This document shows, piece by piece, positions 1 to 8,619 of a stretch of 34,360 bases of DNA. The notes beneath the pieces are model-generated. The model had not been told where the DNA came from. It did no database searches and saw only the letters and a program-made list of their open reading frames with translations. The stretch comes from Pseudomonadota bacterium (GTDB taxonomy: Bacteria > Pseudomonadota > Gammaproteobacteria > Xanthomonadales > Ahniellaceae): positions 1 to 34,360 of the forward strand of contig JAKJFE010000020.1 of assembly GCA_022705045.1 (NCBI GenBank), in the 5' to 3' direction. The position numbers and the translations under genes are program-made. Position 1 is the first letter of the stretch. Each line of letters starts with the position of its first letter.

Positions 1-75
1 CTCGTCCCGCCGCACGACGAAGCCCGCGCACACGCTGCTAGCGTCCGGCGCTTCGCTGCTGCCGGAGCCGTGCCG

Positions 76-1722
76 ATGTCGTCCCGCGTCTGCTTCACCC
101 TCGTCGCGTCGTTGTTGCTCGCTGCCTGCAGCGATCCGCAGGGGCAGTCCGCAACCACCGCCGATACCGCGGCACCCGGTCGCATCGAAGCCGACGTGCG
201 CTTCCTCGCCGACGACCTGCTGGAAGGACGCGAGGCTGGCACCCGCGGCTACGACCTCGCGGCGCTGTACGTCGCCAGCCAGTTCCGCAAGCTCGGACTG
301 GCACCGGCGGCGAATGACGGATTCCTGCAGCCGGTGCCGCTGCTGCGTGCACGCGCTTTGCGCGAGGGCGCGCGTTTCGCCCTGGACCGTGACGGCGCCC
401 ACAGCGAATTCGTCTTCGAAGACGACTACGTGGTGTCCGCGAACTTCAACGAGGCCGCCGGCGACATCACCGCGCCCCTGGTCTTCGTGGGCCAGGCCGT
501 GCATGCGCCGGAACTCGGCCAGGATCATTTCGCCGGTGTCGATGTGCGCGGCAAGATCGCGGTCGTGCTGGCGAATGCGCCGTCGAACCTGTCGAACGAC
601 GAGCGCGCCTTCCACGCCTCGCGCATGGAGAAGGCGAAGCTGCTGGCCGAACGCGGCGCCATCGGCACGATCTCGATCGGCGACCCGCGCGACGAGGAGA
701 AGCGGCCGTGGGCCATGGGCGCGAAGAACTGGGGTTCGGCCGGCATGCGTCTGCGTGATGCCAATGGCCGCGCCGTCGACAGCTTTCCGGCACTGCGCGT
801 GCGTGTGTCGCTGCGCGCGGCACTGGCCCAGACCCTCTTCGCAGGTTCCCCGCACAGCGCCGACGATGTGTTCACGATGATGCGCGAGAACCGCTTGCAG
901 GCCTTCGACCTGCCCGGCACCGCGACGCTGGCGCAGGCGACACACACGGAGACGGCCGAGAGCGTCAACGTCGTCGCGCGACTGCCCGGCACCGATCCGA
1001 CGCTGGCCGCCGAACACGTGGTGCTGACCGCCCATCTCGATCACCTCGGCATCGGCGCGGCCGTCGATGGCGACAACATCTACAACGGCGCCATCGACAA
1101 CGCCCTCGGCGTGGCCGTGCTGCTCGAAGCGGCGCGGCGCATGAGCACGGCGCCGCAACGTCCGGCGCGATCGGTCCTGTTCGTCGCGCTGACCGGCGAA
1201 GAGAAGGGCCTGCTCGGCGCGCAGCATTTTGTCGCGACGCCGCCGGTGCCGAAGTCGAGCCTGGTCGCGAACGTCAACATGGACATGCCGGTGGTGCTCG
1301 GCGACCTCGTCGACGTGGTGCCGGTCGGCATCGAACACTCCAGCCTCAAGGCCGTGGTCGAAACGGCGGCGCGCGAGTCCGGCATCGTGTTGTCGCCGGA
1401 CCCGAAGCCCGAGGAAACCGTGTTCGTGCGCAGCGACCAGTACGCCTTCATCCGCGCCGGTATTCCGGCGGTGTATCTGGATGGCGGCGTGAAGGGCCGC
1501 GATCCGCACTTCGACGGTCTGGCCAGCCTCGACGGTTTCCTGAACCAGCACTACCACCGTCCGAGCGACGACGCGGACCAGCCGATCCACTATCCGACCG
1601 CGGCGCGGATCGCTGCCGTGAACGCGCTGATCGGCGAACGCGTCGCCAACACGCCCGAACGTCCACGCTGGAACGACGGCGATTTCTTCGCCCGCATGTT
1701 CGCCGCACCGGCCGCCGACTGA
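76..1722 (+). CDS. M28-family zinc metallopeptidase, lipoprotein
   Basis: Predicted di-zinc aminopeptidase-type exopeptidase (548 aa). Residues 1-20 are a lipoprotein signal ending in the lipobox LLAAC, so the enzyme is probably lipid-anchored in the envelope. A PA-like insert spans about residues 120-265. The M28 metal ligands are all visible: H320 and D322 in AHLDHLG, D341 in DNALG, catalytic E375 with ligand E376 in GEEKG, D403 in NMDMP, and H494 in the terminal YHRPSDD block. Length is normal for PA-containing M28 enzymes. I chose ATG 76 because GGAG at 64-67 lies 8 bases upstream; an in-frame GTG at 70 is too close to that site. The substrate is unknown. The family is certain; aminopeptidase activity is inferred. 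Confidence 0.93.
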   Translation: MSSRVCFTLVASLLLAACSDPQGQSATTADTAAPGRIEADVRFLADDLLEGREAGTRGYDLAALYVASQFRKLGLAPAANDGFLQPVPLLRARALREGARFALDRDGAHSEFVFEDDYVVSANFNEAAGDITAPLVFVGQAVHAPELGQDHFAGVDVRGKIAVVLANAPSNLSNDERAFHASRMEKAKLLAERGAIGTISIGDPRDEEKRPWAMGAKNWGSAGMRLRDANGRAVDSFPALRVRVSLRAALAQTLFAGSPHSADDVFTMMRENRLQAFDLPGTATLAQATHTETAESVNVVARLPGTDPTLAAEHVVLTAHLDHLGIGAAVDGDNIYNGAIDNALGVAVLLEAARRMSTAPQRPARSVLFVALTGEEKGLLGAQHFVATPPVPKSSLVANVNMDMPVVLGDLVDVVPVGIEHSSLKAVVETAARESGIVLSPDPKPEETVFVRSDQYAFIRAGIPAVYLDGGVKGRDPHFDGLASLDGFLNQHYHRPSDDADQPIHYPTAARIAAVNALIGERVANTPERPRWNDGDFFARMFAAPAAD

Positions 1723-1810
1723 ACCCGTGCGGGTCGGGCATCTTGTCCGGTCCGACACCGATCCTGCGTATCCCGGATCAAGCGGCCACCCGCCGCGGAT
1801 CCGGAGCGCC

Positions 1811-2422
1811 ATGAACCACCTCCAGGCTTCACCCCATCGCGAACGTGCCGCCGGCGCCGGGGCGACCTTGCTGGCCGGCGAGACCGCACTCGCCGACCTG
1901 CCGCTGTGGGCGCAGGTGCTGGTCGCCGCACGCTTGCTGCAACGCGCGGCCCTGACCCTGCGCCGTGAATGGCCGGTGCCGCTCGGCGCACTCGTCGACG
2001 CGGCGATCGCGGCGATGCACGACTGCGCGCGCGAAGGCGGCGGCGTGCATCGCCTGCGCGACCTGATCGACGCCGCCCGCAACGAGCGTGGCACCGACGC
2101 CGCGACGGCGCCGGTACGCGGACTGCTGTGGTACGCGCTCGACGCACTGCGCGCCGCCGAGGCCGCCCAGGACTTCCCGGTCGACGCCACCGTGACGCAG
2201 TCGACCTTGCGCGCGCTGCGCGAACTCTGCACCGATGCCCGCGTCGTGCCGCTGCAACTGCGCGTGCTGATGGCCGGCGACATCGACCTGTTGCGCTTCG
2301 CCTGCACCGAAGCCGGCCTGCATCGCTATGCCGCCCTGCCCGACGCGGTGTTCCTGCAGCTGGCGCCGGCGCATGCGTTGACCCTGATCGACCCGCCGCC
2401 GGCGCAACCGTCATGGCGCTGA
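1811..2422 (+). CDS. Hypothetical protein, mostly helical, cytoplasmic
   Basis: A 203-aa protein that I do not recognise. It has no signal peptide or membrane segment. It is rich in Ala, Leu and Arg and appears all-helical, with a proline-containing C-terminus (IDPPPAQPSW). ATG 1811 is preceded by GGAG at 1803-1806. The gene ends 20 bases before the next gene, which has the same kind of GGAG ribosome-binding site, so the two are probably one operon with the membrane protein. It is 88 bases downstream of the M28 peptidase. The frame is supported by strong third-position GC and by two well-placed Shine-Dalgarno sites in tandem. No function can be assigned. Confidence 0.72.
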   Translation: MNHLQASPHRERAAGAGATLLAGETALADLPLWAQVLVAARLLQRAALTLRREWPVPLGALVDAAIAAMHDCAREGGGVHRLRDLIDAARNERGTDAATAPVRGLLWYALDALRAAEAAQDFPVDATVTQSTLRALRELCTDARVVPLQLRVLMAGDIDLLRFACTEAGLHRYAALPDAVFLQLAPAHALTLIDPPPAQPSWR

Positions 2423-2442
2423 TCGCGCATCCCGGAGCACGC

Positions 2443-3522
2443 ATGTTCCTGTCCCTGCTCGCCACCGCTGCCGCCCTGCTCGCCGGCCTGCTGCTGCTCG
2501 CCAACCTGCTGATGAGTGGCGCCTACGCCGGCCGCGTGCCGAGCGGTGACGCGGCCATGGGTCTGGTCGTGCCGTTCTTCTGCGCGGTCGGCGCGGTGAT
2601 CCTGCTGCTGGTCGCCACCGGCCTGCTGATCGCGAACGGCCGCCTCGACTGGCTTGGCGCGCGCGGCGGCTGGCTCGCGATGGCCGTGATGCTCGGCGTC
2701 GGCCTCGCTGCCGGCGCCGTGCTCGTCGCGTGGATGGAACGCATGGGCGTGTGGGTGACGCCGCTGGGCTGGTTCTGCGGCGTCATTGCGCCGATGTCCG
2801 CCATCGTGTTGCTGGTCGCCAGCGCCTGGCGCGATGGCGCGACGCTGCAGTCTGCGGGCTGGGTGCGCGGTGTTCTGATCGTGCTCGTGTTGTCGGCGCT
2901 GTGTGGCCTGGCGATGGGTCTCTGGGGTGGCGTGCGGCAATGGCAGCAGAGTGCCGAGAATGCCGCACGCGCGCGTGCCGAACAGGCGCAGCGCGACTCG
3001 GAATCGGCGCGCCGCGACGCCTTGTCGCCGGTCGAACGCCTGCGTGAGGACTATGCCCGATTCAGTCCGACCACACCGCTCTGGGTCTTCATCGCCGGCC
3101 TGCCCGACCCGACCGAGGCCGACGTGCGCGACTTCATCATCGCCCGCGCGCTGCAGGTGCCGGAGCTCGACGCTGATCTTGCAGCCACGATCACCGATGC
3201 GCATCCGCGTTATCGCCACGGCGCCTCCGAATTCGTGCGCTACGCCCCCGCAACCGCGCTGAAGCCGGCCTGGGCCGTGGCCGTGGCCGCGTCGATGCGC
3301 GTCACCGCCGCACAGATCGCATCGAACCCCGAGTGGCTGCAACCCGACGACTTCGCGAATCCCGATCCCGTCGCGCACCTCGCCAGCCTGGTCGCGACGG
3401 CCGCACGATTTCCAGGCCATGCCGACCTGCAGGCGGCACAGTCCGAACTGCGCGCGGTCCTCTCGCACTTGCCCACCAGCCCGCAACGCGAACGCGCCCT
3501 CGCCGCCGTGCCCGCGCCCTGA
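2443..3522 (+). CDS. Hypothetical five-helix membrane protein with cytosolic C-terminal domain
   Basis: A 359-aa protein of unknown function. Five hydrophobic segments lie at about residues 3-25, 42-64, 77-98, 106-128 and 140-162. A charged, Ala/Arg/Glu-rich stretch follows (about 165-192, possibly a short coiled coil), then a soluble alpha-helical domain of about 170 residues. ATG 2443 is chosen because GGAG at 2434-2437 is 5 bases upstream. An alternative ATG at 2413 would overlap the preceding gene by 10 bases. It sits directly behind the gene at 1811-2422 and probably shares its transcript. I recognise no family. Confidence 0.78.
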   Translation: MFLSLLATAAALLAGLLLLANLLMSGAYAGRVPSGDAAMGLVVPFFCAVGAVILLLVATGLLIANGRLDWLGARGGWLAMAVMLGVGLAAGAVLVAWMERMGVWVTPLGWFCGVIAPMSAIVLLVASAWRDGATLQSAGWVRGVLIVLVLSALCGLAMGLWGGVRQWQQSAENAARARAEQAQRDSESARRDALSPVERLREDYARFSPTTPLWVFIAGLPDPTEADVRDFIIARALQVPELDADLAATITDAHPRYRHGASEFVRYAPATALKPAWAVAVAASMRVTAAQIASNPEWLQPDDFANPDPVAHLASLVATAARFPGHADLQAAQSELRAVLSHLPTSPQRERALAAVPAP

Positions 3523-3531
3523 GCAAGCCGC

Positions 3532-4248
3532 TCAGCGCTGGCCGCGCGCTGCCTTCTTCGCCGCCACCTTCTTCGCCAACGCTTTCTTGGCCACCCCACC
3601 CGTTCGCCCTGAGCCTGTCGAAGGGCGCTTCGACACGGCCGCTTTCTTCTTGGCAGGTGCCTTCTTCGCCACCACCGTCGTTCGCCCTGAGCCTGTCGAA
3701 GGGCGTTGCGACACGGCCGCCTTCGCCGCCTTGCGCTCGGCCATCATCGCCTGGATCTCGGCACGCGATTTCGGCGTGTACGCGGCCCGCGCCGCCTCGT
3801 ACAACGCGACGAACTTGTCGGTGCTCATGCGCCGGAACGATTCGGCGATCACGTCGAGCGCGAGGTCATCGAGCTTTTTGAAGCGGATGCAGCTCTTGCC
3901 CATGTCGAGTTTCTTGCCGGTCTTGGCCCAGGCGGTGCGGAACCAGTCCGCTTCGGCGTCGGCTGCGGCATTCGGTTCGCCCATCGACGGCGGGCAGATG
4001 TACAGCGACATGTGGTTCTTCTGCGACGCGAGCCCGGCGAACGGCAGCGGGTCCTTCGGATTGCAGTGATACCCGGCCGGATAACGCGAATGCGGCACCG
4101 ACCAGCCGATCATGCCGTAGCCGATGCCCTCGCTGAACCCGGGATCGATGTGGGCGCGAATCAGGTCGCGCACCGCACTCAGCGCGGCGCGCCGGTCCTC
4201 CGGCAATTCGGCCAGATACTGCGCGACCGTCGTTGCTTTCGACTGCAT
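3532..4248 (-). CDS. DUF1801 domain protein with repetitive Lys/Ala-rich tail
   Basis: A 238-aa cytoplasmic protein. The first ~150 residues fit the DUF1801 / YdhG-like fold, with typical blocks: LPEDRRAALSAVRDLI, the GIGYGMIGWSVPHSRYPAGY region, QKNHMSLYI, and GKSCIRFKKLDDL. The function of the family is not established. From about residue 175 the protein becomes a basic tail of Lys/Ala blocks like those of histone-H1-like proteins. The tail holds a 26-residue unit twice, each with RPSTGSGRT; this peptide is encoded by a genomic palindromic repeat (see the repeat entry). ATG at 4248 is fixed by a strong GGAGGT 5 bases upstream. Longer in-frame starts further upstream have no such site. It is divergent from the SRPBCC gene. 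Confidence 0.88.
   Translation of the reverse strand: MQSKATTVAQYLAELPEDRRAALSAVRDLIRAHIDPGFSEGIGYGMIGWSVPHSRYPAGYHCNPKDPLPFAGLASQKNHMSLYICPPSMGEPNAAADAEADWFRTAWAKTGKKLDMGKSCIRFKKLDDLALDVIAESFRRMSTDKFVALYEAARAAYTPKSRAEIQAMMAERKAAKAAVSQRPSTGSGRTTVVAKKAPAKKKAAVSKRPSTGSGRTGGVAKKALAKKVAAKKAARGQR
3601..3705. repeat. Two in-frame copies of a CGCCCTTCGACAGG-type palindromic repeat inside a gene
   Basis: A 27-base element with outer arms CGCCCT/AGGGCG occurs at 3601-3627 and 3679-3705, exactly 78 bases (26 codons) apart. The flanks are duplicated as well, so the 78-base unit is a tandem duplication. Read on the minus strand it encodes RPSTGSGRT inside the tail of the DUF1801 protein without breaking the frame. 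From memory, similar palindromes recur in many proteobacterial genomes; I could not check this. Confidence 0.85.
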
Positions 4249-4300
4249 GGCACACCTCCGACAGGGGGACGCGGGCGAGCATAACCCGGTGCTGGACAGC

Positions 4301-4807
4301 ATGACGACGACGGCCGAGACTGCGGCCATGCCCATCGACCTGCAGGCCACATCGCATTTCGCCGCCGCGCCGGACACGGTGTTCGCACTTGCGGTCGACG
4401 CCGAACGATTTCCGTCACTGTTCCGTGGCTACGGACCGATTCCGGCGCTGCGCCGCATCACCCTGCACGGGCCGCTCGCGCTCGGCGTGACGCGTGATGT
4501 CGAAGGCGAGGATGGCGTGGTGATGCTGGAAACCGTCACCGCATTCGAACCCGACCGTCGTCATGCCTACACCTTGAGTCGCTTGCGTCCGCCGCTGTCC
4601 TGGCTGGTGCGTGTCGGTCACGCGGACTGGACCTTCGCACCGCGCGACGGCGGCACCGATGTGGTCTGGCGTTATCGCTTCGAATTGACCTCGCCGCTGG
4701 CCTGGCCGATCGCCGCACTCTTGCTGCGCGTGTTCATGCAGGGCGCCATGCGGCGTTGCTTGCGCGCAATGACGGTGGCATTGGATCGCGAAAGGCATCG
4801 CGGCTGA
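4301..4807 (+). CDS. SRPBCC family protein
   Basis: A 168-aa soluble protein of the START/Bet v 1-like (SRPBCC) superfamily, which binds hydrophobic ligands in a helix-grip fold. The N-terminus has the usual opening (ATSHFAAAPDTVFALAVDAERFP), followed by alternating strands and the WTF-GGTDVVWRYRFEL segment, and a long amphipathic C-terminal helix. Nothing in the sequence identifies the ligand. ATG 4301 has only a weak GGA upstream; ATG 4328 is an alternative that starts just before the domain. The TGA stop falls in the left arm of a 23-base inverted repeat. It is divergent from the DUF1801 gene and converges on glpK. Confidence 0.8.
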   Translation: MTTTAETAAMPIDLQATSHFAAAPDTVFALAVDAERFPSLFRGYGPIPALRRITLHGPLALGVTRDVEGEDGVVMLETVTAFEPDRRHAYTLSRLRPPLSWLVRVGHADWTFAPRDGGTDVVWRYRFELTSPLAWPIAALLLRVFMQGAMRRCLRAMTVALDRERHRG

Positions 4808-4856
4808 AGCCGCTCCAACATCATTCCGGCTCCGTTGGAGCGGCTTCAGCCGCGAT
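4797..4856. repeat. Perfect 23-base inverted repeat between convergent genes (possible bidirectional terminator)
   Basis: Arms at 4797-4819 and 4834-4856 are exact reverse complements around a 14-base loop. The core is GCGGCTGAAGCCGCTCCAAC. It sits between the ends of the SRPBCC gene and glpK and includes the SRPBCC stop codon. The hairpin could stop transcription from both sides, though there is no T-run. The composition resembles a REP family distinct from the other three here. Confidence 0.85.
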
Positions 4857-4860
4857 TGCT

Positions 4861-6348
4861 TCAGCCGCGCTCCAGCACACGCTGCACGGCCGCAGCCCAG
4901 CCGCGATACAGCGCCTCGCGTTCGGCGGCCGCCATCTGCACCTCGAAGCGGCGTTCGCGGCGCCAGTGTGTGGCGATCTGGTCGAGCGAGTCGTACCAGC
5001 CGATGCCGAGTCCGGCCATGTAGGCGGCGCCGAGCGCCGTGGTCTCGATGACCTCGGGACGATCGACCGGCACGCCGAGCAGATCGGCCAGCGATTGCGC
5101 GAACCACTGATTGGCGGCCATGCCGCCGTCGATGCGCAAGGTGCAGGCACCGTTCGCGCCGTCGCGTTGCATCGCTTCGAGCAGGTCGCGGGTCTGGAAA
5201 CACACGGACTGCAATCCGGCGGTGACGATTTCGGCGATGCCGGTGTCGCGCGTCAGCCCGAGGATGGCGCCGCGTGCATGCGGGTCCCAATGCGGTGCAC
5301 CGAGTCCGGTGAAGGCCGGCACCAGATAGACGCCGTGATTGCCGCGCGCACCGCGGGCGATGGCTTCGGTCTGCGCCGCCGAGTCGATCAGCTTGAGGCC
5401 ATCACGCAACCACTGGATGGCCGCACCGGCGACGAAGATGCTGCCTTCGACCGCGTACGTGGTGGTGCCATCGATGCGATACGCGACCGTCGACAACAGG
5501 CGGTTCCGCGACTGCACGCGTTCGCCGCCGGTGTTCATCACCAGGAAACAGCCGGTGCCGTAGGTGCTCTTGATCATGCAGGGCGCGAAGCAGGCCTGGC
5601 CAACCAGCGCGGCCTGCTGGTCGCCAAGCACGCCGCGAATCGGCAAGGCTGCGCCCAGCCACGCGGCATCGATGTGGCCGAAGTCCGCATTCGAATCGCG
5701 CACCTCGGGCAGCACGGCGCGCGGCACGTCGAACAGCGCGCACAACGCGTCGTCCCACTGCTGCGTCTGCAAGTCGAACAGCAAGGTGCGCGAGGCATTC
5801 GTCGCATCGGTCGCGAAGCTGCGGCCACCCGTGAGTTTCCACAACAACCAAGTGTCGATGGTGCCGAAACAGAGTTCGCCGCGTTCGGCGCGCGCGCGTG
5901 CTTCGGGCACATAGTCCAACGTCCACGCGATCTTGGTCGCCGAGAAATACGGATCGAGCAGCAGCCCGGTCTGCGCGGCGACCGCGGCTTCGTGGCCCTC
6001 GGCACGCAGCCGTTCGCACACGTCCGCGGTGCGCCGGTCCTGCCAGACGATGGCGCGATGAATGGGCTGTCCGCTGGCGCGGTCCCACAACACCGTGGTC
6101 TCGCGCTGGTTGGTCAGACCGACCGCAGCGATACGCGAAGCATCGATCGCAGCTTCCGCCAACACGCGCCGCAGCACCACCAGCGTCGTCGCCCAAATCT
6201 CGTCGGCGTCCTGCTCGACCCAGCCGGGCTGCGGAAAATGCTGCGTGAATTCCTGCTGCGCCGTCGCCTGCACGCGACCGCTGCGATCGAAAAGGATGGC
6301 GCGGATGCTGGTGGTGCCGGCGTCGATGGCCAACAGGAATTCGGACAT
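4861..6348 (-). CDS. glpK: Glycerol kinase
   Basis: A 495-aa FGGY-family kinase that phosphorylates glycerol to sn-glycerol 3-phosphate with ATP in the cytoplasm. The length is typical. Diagnostic segments include the N-terminal phosphate-binding [17 protein letters not shown], the glycerol-contact region [54 protein letters not shown] and the C-terminal ATP-site block [15 protein letters not shown] 6348 is preceded by GGAG about 9 bases upstream. The reading frame runs further upstream, but only through REP sequence. No glpF, glpD or glpR lies beside it in this window. The gene is bounded by repeats on both sides and is probably transcribed alone. Confidence 0.97.
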   Translation of the reverse strand: MSEFLLAIDAGTTSIRAILFDRSGRVQATAQQEFTQHFPQPGWVEQDADEIWATTLVVLRRVLAEAAIDASRIAAVGLTNQRETTVLWDRASGQPIHRAIVWQDRRTADVCERLRAEGHEAAVAAQTGLLLDPYFSATKIAWTLDYVPEARARAERGELCFGTIDTWLLWKLTGGRSFATDATNASRTLLFDLQTQQWDDALCALFDVPRAVLPEVRDSNADFGHIDAAWLGAALPIRGVLGDQQAALVGQACFAPCMIKSTYGTGCFLVMNTGGERVQSRNRLLSTVAYRIDGTTTYAVEGSIFVAGAAIQWLRDGLKLIDSAAQTEAIARGARGNHGVYLVPAFTGLGAPHWDPHARGAILGLTRDTGIAEIVTAGLQSVCFQTRDLLEAMQRDGANGACTLRIDGGMAANQWFAQSLADLLGVPVDRPEVIETTALGAAYMAGLGIGWYDSLDQIATHWRRERRFEVQMAAAEREALYRGWAAAVQRVLERG

Positions 6349-6394
6349 GGTGCGGCACTCCGGGAGCTCGGGTGATTCTAGGCAATCGGCAAGA

Positions 6395-6562
6395 GCATCG
6401 CGGGACAGAGCCCGCTCCCACAAGAGCAAGCTTCACAGCAAGAGCAAGCTTCACAGCAAGAGCAAGCTTCACAGCAAGAGCATCGCGGGACAGAGCCCGC
6501 TCCCACAAAAAGCCAGAAACCTGGTCTTCGCTCTTGTGGGAGCGGGCTCTGTCCCGCGATGC
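6395..6562. repeat. REP family A cluster, three copies, downstream of a RAYT
   Basis: Three copies of a 27-base palindromic element (core GTGGGAGCGGGCTCTGTCCC then GCGATGC) lie at 6395-6421 (minus), 6480-6506 (minus) and 6536-6562 (plus). The last two face each other and form a long inverted pair. Between the first two lie three 18-base direct repeats. The cluster separates the glpK start from the end of the RAYT gene; the TAG stop of the RAYT lies 1 base beyond the last copy. Confidence 0.92.
6422..6475. repeat. 18-base tandem repeat, three copies
   Basis: The unit AAGAGCAAGCTTCACAGC occurs exactly three times in a row at 6422-6439, 6440-6457 and 6458-6475, between two REP family A copies. 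Exact identity suggests recent slippage expansion. I see no gene or regulatory role. Confidence 0.93.
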
Positions 6563-6563
6563 T

Positions 6564-7016
6564 CTACAACCTCGACCAAGAGTGAGGCCACTCCGAAGCC
6601 GTCGCCACCAGTCCCGCCCGCACCGGATTCTGCAGGCAGTAGTCGATGGCGACAGCCAATTGTGCGTCGCTGTGGATGCGGCGGTCGTGATACTGCGTCT
6701 GCCAAAGCTTGCCGTCGTACTGCAGGCACTTGCCGACCCGGTTCGCGGTGAAACTCTTCATCATGCGCAGCAGCGACGGCCAATCGCCGCCGAGCGGATC
6801 GGCGACGAAATGCAGGTGGTCGGGCATGACCACGGCGACATGCAGCAGCAACCGCTGCGCCGCGTCCAGCCACTGCAACGATTCGAGCACGAGAGCCGCG
6901 GCGACGGGATCGGCGAGCAGCGGCTGTCGATCCGCGCAACACGTGGTGATCAAGGCCCTGCCCGACGTTCGATGCAGTCGCAGCCGATGGCTGCCGCGGG
7001 TGATGTGGGTGTCCAT
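6564..7016 (-). CDS. REP-associated tyrosine transposase (RAYT), group next to REP family A
   Basis: A 150-aa Y1-transposase (IS200/IS605-like, TnpA_REP) domain protein. The metal-binding HUH-type motif is H-L-H in VVMPDHLHFV. The probable catalytic tyrosine lies in the C-terminal block IDYCLQNPVRAGLV, aligned from memory with the tyrosine of E. coli RAYT (DYIYINPVKHG). LWQTQYHDRRIHS precedes it. RAYTs process REP hairpins as single-stranded DNA and usually exist as domesticated single-copy genes. I place the start at ATG 7016; upstream in-frame sequence is REP DNA. The gene is flanked on both sides by family A REPs, and its TAG stop abuts one. It is shorter than the second RAYT here and clearly a different subgroup. 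Confidence 0.88.
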   Translation of the reverse strand: MDTHITRGSHRLRLHRTSGRALITTCCADRQPLLADPVAAALVLESLQWLDAAQRLLLHVAVVMPDHLHFVADPLGGDWPSLLRMMKSFTANRVGKCLQYDGKLWQTQYHDRRIHSDAQLAVAIDYCLQNPVRAGLVATASEWPHSWSRL

Positions 7017-7092
7017 GCACCCAAGATGTTGTCCCGGCGAGCGGCGGTCGTTGGGCGGTAACCGAAAAGGGTGAGGGAAATTTCTCAGAAGT

Positions 7093-7241
7093 GCATCGCG
7101 GGACAGAGCCCGCTCCCACCAAAGCCAGAAACCTGGTCTTCGCTCTTGTGGGAGCGGGCTCCGTCCCGCGATGCTTTCGCTCCCACCAAAGCCAGAAACC
7201 TGGTCTTCGCTCTTGTGGGAGCGGGCTCCGTCCCGCGATGC
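7093..7241. repeat. REP family A cluster, three copies, with a 67-base tandem duplication
   Basis: Copies lie at 7093-7119 (minus), 7148-7174 (plus) and 7215-7241 (plus). The segment 7112-7178, holding a spacer plus one REP, is repeated at 7179-7245 almost exactly, so the third copy arose by tandem duplication. The cluster lies between the divergent starts of the RAYT and the lipoprotein gene, and any promoter for the lipoprotein must lie in or next to it. Confidence 0.92.
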
Positions 7242-7276
7242 TCTTGCGCGATGCCCCACTGCCAGGCTCGCCGCCC

Positions 7277-8611
7277 ATGCGCCACATCGCCATCTTCGCA
7301 CTGTGCCTGTCCCTCACCGCTCTGTCGGGATGCAGCCCGCCGCCTGCCGATGACGTCGCGAAGACGACGAAGTCGATTCCCGTCGAGGTGAAACGCAGCG
7401 CCAGCACCTTGCCGGCCCGGTACGACACCGCCCTGCCGGACTCGTCCGCCGCGATGAAGGCCTGGTTCGAGGGTGACGCGACACCGCCGCCGCAGGCCCA
7501 TGTGTTCGATGCCCTCGCGCGCGGCGATGCGGTGATGTTCGAGCGCCTGCAGGCCGCCGCGACGCGCGTGGCCGAAGCCGACGCCACCGCCTGGGCGCAG
7601 GCCTGGCATCAGGGCCTGCACTATCGCGACATCGGGCCGTCGTTCTGCAGCACCGCGCAGGCCATCGTCGATGCGCCACCGTCGCATCTGCGCATGGCCA
7701 TCGTCGGAAGTTATGCCGAACATTGCGCGCAGGCCGATGCGCTGGCGCTGATCGTGCGCGCCGACACGCCGGACTGGGCGGTGCTGGCCTGGTATTCGCC
7801 ATGGCGCGATCGCGCGCTGGGCGCCGCGATGCCGTACGACACGCGACTCGCCGATGTCCTGCACGCCGCCATCGCGCGCAATGACCGCAGCATGGCCTAC
7901 GAGGCGGCGCTGTCGATGGCGAAGTTGTCCGATCCGGCCGCGATGACGGCGCTGCGTGCCGAACACGCGGCGATCCAGGACGCAGAGTTCTCGAACTATC
8001 TCGCACAGGCGATGCAGCCGCTCGCCTCCACGCCGCAAGCCGCAACTGCGGCGACGGCAGACACGCGTGCACTCGCCGCACGCCTGCGTGATCTCGGCTT
8101 CAGCCGCGTCGATCCCGATCATCCCGGTGACGCGACTACGGCCGACGACCTGCTGGTCGAGGCGGGTCACGGCTACTGGTTCGACGTCGAGACCGGCACC
8201 TTCCCGAACGAACACGATTCGCTGCTGCGATCACTCGCCGACACGGTGCGCCCGGCGCTCGACGGCGTGGTGTTCGAGGAGATCGCGCCGGACATCGACG
8301 CCGAGGACGGCAGCTACGTGCTGCGCGCCTATGTCGATGGCCAGATGCTGGAAACAACGGCCGAGAATCTGGGCGACTGGTACGACGTCGATGCCGTGTT
8401 GCGCCTGCTCGATGCCGCGCTGCTGGAACGCCGCTCTGACCAGCGTTTCATCCTGCTCGAAACCATGGACCAGACCGCGACAATTGTTGGCGGCAAGGCC
8501 GACGTGCTGCGCGCCGCACTCGACGCCGGCCTCATCACGAGCGGCGACCCGAAGGCTGCGGAGTCGCTTGGCAAGGCCTTCGAGGACCGTGTGAAAGCAT
8601 CGCTGGACTGA
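7277..8611 (+). CDS. Hypothetical lipoprotein
   Basis: A 444-aa protein with a lipoprotein signal: MRHIAIFALCLSLTALSGC, with lipobox LSGC. The mature protein begins with a Pro/Lys-containing linker. It is followed by a helical, Ala-rich part (about residues 60-270) that resembles helical-repeat proteins, and an alpha/beta C-terminal part (about 285-444) with DLLVEAGHGYWFDVETG and FEEIAPDIDAEDGSYVLRAYVDG. I recognise no domain. ATG 7277 is chosen because it begins the signal peptide; the frame upstream reads through REP DNA. REP clusters lie on both sides, so it is probably monocistronic. Confidence 0.82.
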   Translation: MRHIAIFALCLSLTALSGCSPPPADDVAKTTKSIPVEVKRSASTLPARYDTALPDSSAAMKAWFEGDATPPPQAHVFDALARGDAVMFERLQAAATRVAEADATAWAQAWHQGLHYRDIGPSFCSTAQAIVDAPPSHLRMAIVGSYAEHCAQADALALIVRADTPDWAVLAWYSPWRDRALGAAMPYDTRLADVLHAAIARNDRSMAYEAALSMAKLSDPAAMTALRAEHAAIQDAEFSNYLAQAMQPLASTPQAATAATADTRALAARLRDLGFSRVDPDHPGDATTADDLLVEAGHGYWFDVETGTFPNEHDSLLRSLADTVRPALDGVVFEEIAPDIDAEDGSYVLRAYVDGQMLETTAENLGDWYDVDAVLRLLDAALLERRSDQRFILLETMDQTATIVGGKADVLRAALDAGLITSGDPKAAESLGKAFEDRVKASLD

Positions 8612-8619
8612 GCGCAAAA

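Noticed and set aside
4756-6375. A 539-residue open frame opposite glycerol kinase
   Set aside because: The minus strand encodes a full-length GlpK with all motifs. The antisense frame is a GC-driven artefact.
6372-7061. Reading frames through REP sequence giving peptides such as VGAGSVPRC and ALSRDAL
   Set aside because: These are translations of the REP palindromes that recur at every copy; they carry no start signals of their own.
6395-7245. Short repeats with spacers, CRISPR-like at first sight
   Set aside because: The repeats are palindromic, occur in both orientations, have unequal spacing, and the spacers are themselves duplicated. They match REP elements beside a RAYT, with no cas genes.
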